A stretch of 64,000 nucleotides of DNA. Source: Lysobacter sp. K5869 (GTDB lineage Bacteria; Pseudomonadota; Gammaproteobacteria; Xanthomonadales; Xanthomonadaceae). The translations under genes were made by a program, and so were the position numbers. Shown here one piece after another: positions 58,336 through 64,000 of the stretch. Numbering within the stretch: the first letter of the stretch is position 1; every line of letters starts with the position of its first letter. Location: positions 2,705,001 through 2,769,000 of the forward strand of contig NZ_CP072597.1 in assembly GCF_018847975.1 (NCBI RefSeq). Reading direction: 5' to 3'. Under the pieces are notes generated by a model. That model did no database searches. It was not told the DNA's origin and saw only the letters and a list, made by a program, of their open reading frames with translations.

Positions 58336-60012
58336 ATGCGTGCGACGCGGCGAATGAGTCTGGCCTTGGCTTTGGCGTGTTGCGTCGCCGCATCGGCGCA
58401 GGCGGCGACCGTCGTCACCGCCGCGCGCGTGCATACGCTCGATCCCGCGCAGCCGCGCGCGCAAGCGCTGGCCTTCGACGAGACCGGCAAGATCCTCGCC
58501 GTCGGCGGACGCGAGGAATTGCTGCAGCGCTATCCCGACGCCAAGCGCCTGGACCTCGGCGCGGCGACCGTCGTGCCGGGCTTGATCGACGCGCATGCCC
58601 ACGTGTTCGAGCTGGGCATCAACCAATTGCAAGCCGACCTCACCGGCGCGCGCAGCAAGGCCGAAGCCGTGCAGCGCCTGCGCGATTACGCGCGCACGCT
58701 GCCGGCGGGGCAGTGGCTGATCGGCCACGGCTGGGATCAGAACGATTGGGCCGACGCGCGCTTTCCCGACGCGGCCGATCTCGACGCCGCGTTCCCGGAC
58801 CGCCCGGTGTGGCTGCAACGCGTGGACGGCCACGCCGGCTGGGCCAACAGCGCGGCGATGCGCGCGGCGCATCGCGATCTGAGCGGCGAATGGCAACCCG
58901 ACGGCGGCCGCATCGTGCGCGGCGACGACGGCCGCGCCACCGGCGTGTTCGTCGACGATGCGATGTATCTGATCGAACGCGCACGGCCGCCGCTGCAAGC
59001 GGCCGCAGTCGAACAGGCGCTGACCTTGGGCATGCAGGCCGCCGCCCGCCATGGCTTGACCGGCGTGCACGACGCCGGCGTCGATTTGAATACGCTGCGC
59101 GCTTATCAGCGGCTGGCCGACCGCAAGCAAGTGCCGCTGCGCATCACCGCCTTCGCCGCCGGCGACGGCGACGCGCTCGACGCGCTGTGCCGCGACGGCC
59201 TCTACCAACATCCGTCCGGGCGCTTGAAGATGCGCACGGTCAAGCTCTACGCCGACGGCGCGCTCGGCAGCCGCGGCGCGGCGCTGTTGCAGGACTACAG
59301 CGACGACCACGGCAATCGCGGCCTGCTGCGCATGTCGCCCGAGGCGATGGCCAAGGCCATCGCCAAGGCCAAGCGCTGCGGCGTGCAAGTCGCCACCCAT
59401 GCCATCGGCGATCGCGGCAATCGCGAAGTATTGGATCTGTACGCCAACGCGCTCGGCGCCGATGCGGCCAAGAGCGACCACCGCTGGCGCATCGAACACG
59501 CGCAGATCCTCGCGCCCGAGGACTTGCCGCGTTTGGCGTCGCTGCAGGTGATCGCCTCGATGCAGCCGACCCACGCCACCAGCGACATGCCCTGGGCCGA
59601 ACAGCGGCTCGGCGCGCAACGCATCAACGGCGCTTACGCGTGGCGGCAGTTGCGCGACAGCGGCGCGCGGCTGGCGCTGGGTTCGGATTTTCCGGTCGAA
59701 TCGCCCGACCCGCGCCTGGGCTTGTTCGCCGCGGCGACGCGCACCGACGCGGAGGGCAAGCCGCTGGGCGGCTGGCATCCCGAAGAGAAGCTGACCGCGT
59801 ACGAGGCCTTGCGCGGCTTCACCCTGAATGCGGCGTACGCGGGGTTCGCCGAGAACGAAGTCGGCAGTCTGGCGGTGGGCAAGCGCGCGGATTTCGTGGT
59901 GCTCGAGCAAGATCCGTTGGCGATCGATCCGCAGCGCTTGCGCGAACTGACGTTGTTGGGGACTTACGTGGACGGCGCGCCGGTGTGGCAGCGGCCGGCC
60001 GGTAGCCGCTGA
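58336..60012 (+). CDS. Secreted amidohydrolase-3 family metal-dependent hydrolase
   Basis: 558 residues from ATG 58336 with GGAGAG upstream; the longer frame from 58264 is not needed. MRATRRMSLALALACCVAASAQA is a signal peptide. Metal-site blocks are VVPGLIDAHAHVFE, TVKLYADGALGSRGA, THAIGDRGNREV, HRWRIEHAQI and LALGSDFPVESPDP, all in the order of the YtcJ/N-substituted formamide deformylase-like group. It should hydrolyse an amide or similar bond in the periplasm; the natural substrate is unknown. It follows the ABC exporter cluster but is separated by the hairpin and its own leader. Confidence 0.9.
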   Translation: MRATRRMSLALALACCVAASAQAATVVTAARVHTLDPAQPRAQALAFDETGKILAVGGREELLQRYPDAKRLDLGAATVVPGLIDAHAHVFELGINQLQADLTGARSKAEAVQRLRDYARTLPAGQWLIGHGWDQNDWADARFPDAADLDAAFPDRPVWLQRVDGHAGWANSAAMRAAHRDLSGEWQPDGGRIVRGDDGRATGVFVDDAMYLIERARPPLQAAAVEQALTLGMQAAARHGLTGVHDAGVDLNTLRAYQRLADRKQVPLRITAFAAGDGDALDALCRDGLYQHPSGRLKMRTVKLYADGALGSRGAALLQDYSDDHGNRGLLRMSPEAMAKAIAKAKRCGVQVATHAIGDRGNREVLDLYANALGADAAKSDHRWRIEHAQILAPEDLPRLASLQVIASMQPTHATSDMPWAEQRLGAQRINGAYAWRQLRDSGARLALGSDFPVESPDPRLGLFAAATRTDAEGKPLGGWHPEEKLTAYEALRGFTLNAAYAGFAENEVGSLAVGKRADFVVLEQDPLAIDPQRLRELTLLGTYVDGAPVWQRPAGSR

Positions 60013-60041
60013 GGGGCGACGCAGGAGCAGGGCAGGGACGC

Positions 60042-60461
60042 ATGAACGCCGAGGACAGGGATTCCTACAACCAGTGGCCGCCGCTTCGCCGTCTCAGGCT
60101 GAGATGGCATTTCGCCGCGCTGCTCGCCTTGGCGCTGGCCGTGTTCTGGCCGAGTTTTCCGCGAACGCTGAGCGGCGACGAGTTCGCGCGGGTCTTGAAG
60201 GAAACGGACGGAAACTCGTACGGCTACTGGTACTTGTATCGCAGCGATGCTCAATGGCATTGCGTCGGGACGCCGTACTATCCCTACTTTCCGGATCGTC
60301 ATAGCTGCGTATCGACGCGCGAAGTGGAGATTCTGCCCGACCGGAACGGCGAAGGAGTGCCGCGCTATCTCGGCGCGTACGACGTCGTGCTCAAGGCCGG
60401 ACGCTATCCCGGCGCGAAGCGCGAGGCGCTGTATCCGCCGCCTGTGGCCGACCGGGACTGA
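60042..60461 (+). CDS. Small membrane-anchored protein of unknown function
   Basis: 139 residues from ATG 60042, preceded by GGAGC and GGGACGC. One hydrophobic segment (FAALLALALAVFWPSF) near the N-terminus anchors a polar domain with aromatic clusters (SYGYWYLYRSDAQWHCVGTPYYPYFPDRHSC). No family is recognised. It lies 30 bases after the amidohydrolase gene, so it is probably co-transcribed with it. Confidence 0.7.
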   Translation: MNAEDRDSYNQWPPLRRLRLRWHFAALLALALAVFWPSFPRTLSGDEFARVLKETDGNSYGYWYLYRSDAQWHCVGTPYYPYFPDRHSCVSTREVEILPDRNGEGVPRYLGAYDVVLKAGRYPGAKREALYPPPVADRD

Positions 60462-60619
60462 CGTCTGTCACGCCTGGGTCAGGACGCGATCATCCGGCCG
60501 CGCTGACGCTTGTCATCGCCGCCGCGAATCGTGGCGGCCATCAAGCTTGTAATCTCGTCGCGCGCCTAGCATCGCGCCCCGGATCGACACCGTCGGTCGT
60601 CTGACTTCGGGGGCCTGTG

Positions 60620-62449
60620 ATGGCTACTTCGCTTCTGCGCGCGGCGTGGTGGGGCGCTTCGCCGCGCTTGTTGCTCGCGCTCGCGGTCGTGCTCGCGTTG
60701 CGCGGGGTCGCGCCGCTGCCGGATTATTTGGGGCCGTATCCCGGCGCGGAACGGCGCGCGCCGGCGCGCGACGGCGCGGCCATCGGCGCGGCGCCGAAGG
60801 CGCTCGCGGTGTCCGACATGCCGGCCAACGACGCCGAGGCCGCGCGCTTCCTCACTCAGGCCACCTTCGGCCCGACTCTGGAAGACATCGCGCACCTGCG
60901 CCAAGTCGGCTATTCGGCCTGGATCGACGAACAATTCGGCTATCCGATGTCGTCGCAGCTGACCTTCTTGAAGAACGCCGCCGCGCGCGCCGGCACCGGC
61001 AACGACGTTGAGCGCGGCTGGCGCGTGGACGCGTGGTTCGTCAACGCGCTCGGCGGCAAGGACCCGATCAAGACCACGGTGGTCCACCGCGATCAGCTGC
61101 GCCAGCGCGTGGCGTTCGCGTTGAGCGAGATCTTCGTGATCTCCGACGCGTCCTCCGACCTGCTCGGCGGCCAGCCGCAGGGCATGACCCATTACTACGA
61201 CACGCTGGCGCGCGACGCGTTCGGCAACTACCGCACGCTGCTGGAGGACGTGACCCTGCATCCGACGATGGGTCTGTACCTGTCGATGCTACAGAACCAG
61301 AAGCCCGACCCGGTGCGCAACGTCCGGCCCGACGAAAACTACGCGCGCGAAGTGCTGCAGTTGTTCAGCGTCGGATTGGTGCGGCTCAATCGCGACGGCA
61401 CGCCGCTGCTCGGCCTCGACGGCAAACCGGTGCCGACCTACACGCAAGAGACGGTCAAGGGCTTCGCCCACGTCTTCACCGGCTGGACCTTCAAGGGCTG
61501 CGCGGCGCTCGGCGATTTCGAGTGCTATTTCTACGAGCCGAGCTCGCCGGCGTGGGTGTCGCCGATGGAGAATCAGGCCGCGTACCACGCCTCGGCGCAG
61601 TCCAAGCAGTTGCTCGACTACCCGGGCGCGGCGCTGCCGGGCGGCTTGCTCGCCGGCGGCGGCACCGGCCGCAGCGATCTGACCGCGGCGCTGGACAACA
61701 TCCATCGCCATCCCAACGTCGGGCCGTTCATCGGGCGGCAACTGATCCAGCGCCTGATCACCAGCAACCCGAGTCCGGGTTACGTCGATCGCGTCGCCAG
61801 CGTGTTCGACGACAACGGCCAGGGCGTGCGCGGCGATCTGCGCGCGGTGGTGCGGGCGATCCTGCTCGATCCCGAGGCGCGCGATCCGGCCGCGCAGCCG
61901 GCGAATTTCGGCAAGGTGCGCGAGCCGCTGCTGCGTCTGACCCATCTGTGGCGCGCGCTCGGCGGCCGCTCCAAGACCGGATTCGTCGACGAGTTCTGGA
62001 CCTTGGACAGCAATCTCGGCCAGCAGCCGATGTTCGCGCCCTCGGTGTTCAACTTCTTCAGCCCGAACTACAGCCCGATGGGCGAGCCCTCGCAGAACGG
62101 CATGGCCGCGCCGGAGCTGCAGCTGGCGACCGACTACATGCTGCCGGCGACCGAAAGCTATCTGATGCGCAAGATCTACGATTCCTACGTCGGCAATCCC
62201 AACGGGATCGAGGACGACGAGGTCGCGATCAGCCTGACCCGCGATGTCGCCTTGGCGACGCAGCCGGCGCAGCTGATCGAGCGCTACAACACCTTGTTCC
62301 TGTCCGGACAGATGTCGGCGGCGATGAAGCAAGTGCTGTTGGAGCGCTTGAACGGCATGCCCGCCAACACCGCCGCGGCCAAACGCGAACGGGTGCAGGA
62401 AGCGCTGTACCTGATCATCAACTCGCCCGAATACCTCGTGCAGCAGTGA
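60620..62449 (+). CDS. DUF1800-family secreted protein
   Basis: 609 residues from ATG 60620; the GTG three bases earlier is possible. An N-terminal hydrophobic segment (LLLALAVVLALRGVAPL) should direct export. DUF1800 blocks are EAARFLTQATFGPTLEDIAHLRQVGYSAWIDEQF, DQLRQRVAFALSEIFVIS, HPTMGLYLSMLQNQK, DENYAREVLQLFSVGL and HPNVGPFIGRQLIQRLITSNPSPGYV. Function is unknown; the family nearly always comes with DUF1501, as here 16 bases downstream. Confidence 0.92.
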   Translation: MATSLLRAAWWGASPRLLLALAVVLALRGVAPLPDYLGPYPGAERRAPARDGAAIGAAPKALAVSDMPANDAEAARFLTQATFGPTLEDIAHLRQVGYSAWIDEQFGYPMSSQLTFLKNAAARAGTGNDVERGWRVDAWFVNALGGKDPIKTTVVHRDQLRQRVAFALSEIFVISDASSDLLGGQPQGMTHYYDTLARDAFGNYRTLLEDVTLHPTMGLYLSMLQNQKPDPVRNVRPDENYAREVLQLFSVGLVRLNRDGTPLLGLDGKPVPTYTQETVKGFAHVFTGWTFKGCAALGDFECYFYEPSSPAWVSPMENQAAYHASAQSKQLLDYPGAALPGGLLAGGGTGRSDLTAALDNIHRHPNVGPFIGRQLIQRLITSNPSPGYVDRVASVFDDNGQGVRGDLRAVVRAILLDPEARDPAAQPANFGKVREPLLRLTHLWRALGGRSKTGFVDEFWTLDSNLGQQPMFAPSVFNFFSPNYSPMGEPSQNGMAAPELQLATDYMLPATESYLMRKIYDSYVGNPNGIEDDEVAISLTRDVALATQPAQLIERYNTLFLSGQMSAAMKQVLLERLNGMPANTAAAKRERVQEALYLIINSPEYLVQQ

Positions 62450-62465
62450 GGCGGAGACCGCAGCC

Positions 62466-63860
62466 ATGAAACGTCGCGACTTTCTGCGCAATTCCATCGT
62501 CACCGCGCTCGGCGGGGCCGGGCTGTATTCGGCGCTGGGCAATCTGCGGCTGGTCGAAGCCGCCACGCGCGCCTACGGGCCGGCCAGCTTCGACGACTAC
62601 AAGGCCTTGGTGTGCGTGTTCCTGTTCGGCGGCAACGATTCGCTGAACATGCTGGTGCCGCGCGACGACGCGCATTACCGGCAATACGCCCAGGCCCGCG
62701 CCACCTTGGCGGTGCCGCAGGCTTCGCTGCTGCCGTTGAACGCGTTGGCCGGCGGCGGCGCCTCCGACGGCGCCGACTACGGCTTGCAGGTGTCCACCAG
62801 CGAGGGCGACGCGATCGGCATGGCCGGTCTGCAAGGCTTGTTCAACGGCGGCCACGCGGCGGTGCTGGGCAACGTCGGCACGTTGGTGCGGCCGGTCAGC
62901 AAGGCCGATTACGGCAATCACGCGGTGGAACTGCCGCCGCAGCTGTTCTCGCACAACGACCAGCAGCAGTACTGGCAGGTCTCGCGCAGCGACGACGGCC
63001 GCAACCTGGGCTGGGCGGGGCGCATTTCAGACTTGCTCCACGACGCCAATCCCGATTCGTTCATTCCGATGTCGGTGTCGCTGAATTTCGAGAGCATCCT
63101 GCAGCGCGCCGCGAATGGCGGCCAGTACGTGATCGGCAACGACGGCCCGCGCCACTTCAGCCGCTTCGAGTGGGACGAGGACAGCCGCCGCGCCTTCCTC
63201 GCGCTGATGGCGCCGAACCAGCAGGCGCACATGTTCGGGCGCAGCTACGCCAACGCGTTCCGGCGCGCGCGCGAGAACGCCGACGCGGTCGGCACAGCGC
63301 TGGATTCCTCCAGCGACTTGCAGACGGTGTTTCCCGACAGCGATCTGGCCGCGCAGCTGCGCATGGTCGCGCGGATGATCAAGGTTCGGCAGGTGCTCGG
63401 GCTCAAGCGCCAGGTGTTTTTCGTGTCGATGGGCGGGTTCGACCATCACGACCGCTTGCTCACCGAACAGCCGGCGCTGCTGGCGCGGTTGTCGCAGGCG
63501 CTGGCCGCGTTCCATGCGGCGACCGTGGAGCTGGGCGTGGCGGACAAGGTGACCGCGTTCACCGCCTCGGACTTCGGCCGCACGCTGTCGTCCAACGGCG
63601 ACGGCTCCGACCACGGCTGGGGCGGGCATCACTTCATCGTCGGCGACGCGGTGCGCGGCGGACGCTTCTTCGGGCGCATGCCGGCGCTGGTCAACGGCGG
63701 CGACGACGATGCCGGCTGGGGGCAGATCATTCCGACCACGGCGGTGGATCAGTACGCGGCGACGCTGGCGCGGTGGTTCGGGGTCGCGGATGCGGATCTG
63801 GATTTGATCTTTCCGAACCTGCGGAATTTCGCGGCGCGGGATTTGGGGTTCATGGCGTAG
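62466..63860 (+). CDS. DUF1501-family protein with Tat signal
   Basis: 464 residues from ATG 62466 with GGAG upstream. The start MKRRDFLRNSIVTALGGAGLYSALG has the twin-arginine pattern RRDFL. DUF1501 blocks are ALVCVFLFGGNDSLNMLVPRDDAHY, FFVSMGGFDHHDRLLTEQPALL, FTASDFGRTLSSNGDGSDHGWGGHHFIVGDAVRGG. The domain has the look of the sulfatase/alkaline-phosphatase-like superfamily, but no activity is established. It would be exported folded and works with the DUF1800 protein encoded just upstream. Confidence 0.92.
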   Translation: MKRRDFLRNSIVTALGGAGLYSALGNLRLVEAATRAYGPASFDDYKALVCVFLFGGNDSLNMLVPRDDAHYRQYAQARATLAVPQASLLPLNALAGGGASDGADYGLQVSTSEGDAIGMAGLQGLFNGGHAAVLGNVGTLVRPVSKADYGNHAVELPPQLFSHNDQQQYWQVSRSDDGRNLGWAGRISDLLHDANPDSFIPMSVSLNFESILQRAANGGQYVIGNDGPRHFSRFEWDEDSRRAFLALMAPNQQAHMFGRSYANAFRRARENADAVGTALDSSSDLQTVFPDSDLAAQLRMVARMIKVRQVLGLKRQVFFVSMGGFDHHDRLLTEQPALLARLSQALAAFHAATVELGVADKVTAFTASDFGRTLSSNGDGSDHGWGGHHFIVGDAVRGGRFFGRMPALVNGGDDDAGWGQIIPTTAVDQYAATLARWFGVADADLDLIFPNLRNFAARDLGFMA

Positions 63861-63931
63861 GGGGGCGTCGGCGCGTTCGCGGAGGCGCGCTTGCGCAACG
63901 CGCCGGCTGCAGCCAGCCTCCACCTTCTCAG

Positions 63932-63986
63932 TCATTCGCCTTCTCCGTCATTCACCTTCTCCGTCATTCACCTTCTCCGTCATTCC
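63932..63986 (+). repeat. 16-bp tandem repeat leading into a CCGGCGAAAGCCGG hairpin
   Basis: The unit TCATTCACCTTCTCCG is repeated three times (63932-63947 with one change, 63948-63963, 63964-63979) and partly a fourth time. The fourth runs into TCATTCCGGCGAAAGCCGG at 63980-63998, a hairpin-forming sequence that is a common dispersed repeat in this family. The remainder to the window edge holds no gene. Confidence 0.85.
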
Positions 63987-64000
63987 GGCGAAAGCCGGAA

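Noticed and set aside
63932..63986. Short CRISPR-like array at the right end
   Set aside because: Units are 16 bases and directly abut without spacers; it is a simple tandem repeat.
1..64000. tRNA, rRNA or riboswitch genes
   Set aside because: I looked for cloverleaf anticodon arms, T-loop GGTTCGA-type boxes and known riboswitch cores and saw none that hold together; a covariance search would be decisive.

Overview
The window is very GC-rich chromosomal DNA, densely coded on both strands, with no rRNA, tRNA, phage integrase, IS element or CRISPR array that I can see. Gene content points to a Lysobacter-like member of the Xanthomonadaceae. The clues are a Xanthomonadales-type T4SS effector with an XVIPCD tail, many secreted S9 peptidases and peptide transporters, a fimT-pilV-pilW-pilX-pilY1-pilE cluster, and many copies of a 'GTAGGAGC' inverted-repeat element. 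The genus is an inference from recall of families, not from a database match.

Layout. 1-10219 (minus): the promoter-proximal part of an extracellular contractile injection system (eCIS) operon, in the order winged-helix protein, sheath, tube, T4 gp26-like baseplate protein, Ala/Pro-rich protein, DUF4255, AAA+ ATPase, small protein, DUF4157 protein running off the left edge. A textbook sigma-54 promoter (10265-10280) drives it, and a dedicated sigma-54 activator gene (10599-11669) lies just upstream. 12071-16744: a secreted protein, an AraC regulator divergent from a CMD/AhpD-like gene and a SLAC1-type transporter, and a tandem thioredoxin-fold protein. 17032-20496: rmlBACD for dTDP-L-rhamnose. 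20533-22148: a lipoprotein overlapped by an HExxH protein with an XVIPCD-like tail, i.e. a probable T4SS immunity/effector pair. 22267-34957: a peptide and carbon scavenging stretch (S9 peptidase, POT transporter, OPT transporter, second S9 peptidase, DUF819 transporter, CstA plus YbdD).

35374-49405: CorA, a DUF4105 protein, CorC, then a type IV minor-pilin island (39190-47690) followed by YbeY and PhoH. The island seems to sit inside the usual phoH-ybeY-corC block. 50495-53920: a KAS III-like condensing enzyme, an NAD-dependent epimerase/3beta-HSD and an MBL-fold hydrolase, resembling OleA and OleD without OleB or OleC. 54327-58157: TetR, HlyD-type lipoprotein, ABC ATPase and ABC-2 permease in overlapping genes. 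58336-63860: an amidohydrolase, a small membrane protein and a DUF1800/DUF1501 pair.

Regulatory and repeat structure is rich. There are several strong bidirectional terminators between convergent genes, eight REPIN-like half or full elements, three families of local tandem repeats, and a 22-bp-arm hairpin. Many start codons were moved from the longest reading frame to a position supported by a ribosome binding site, by an ATGA/GTGA overlap or by a signal peptide; each case is noted.
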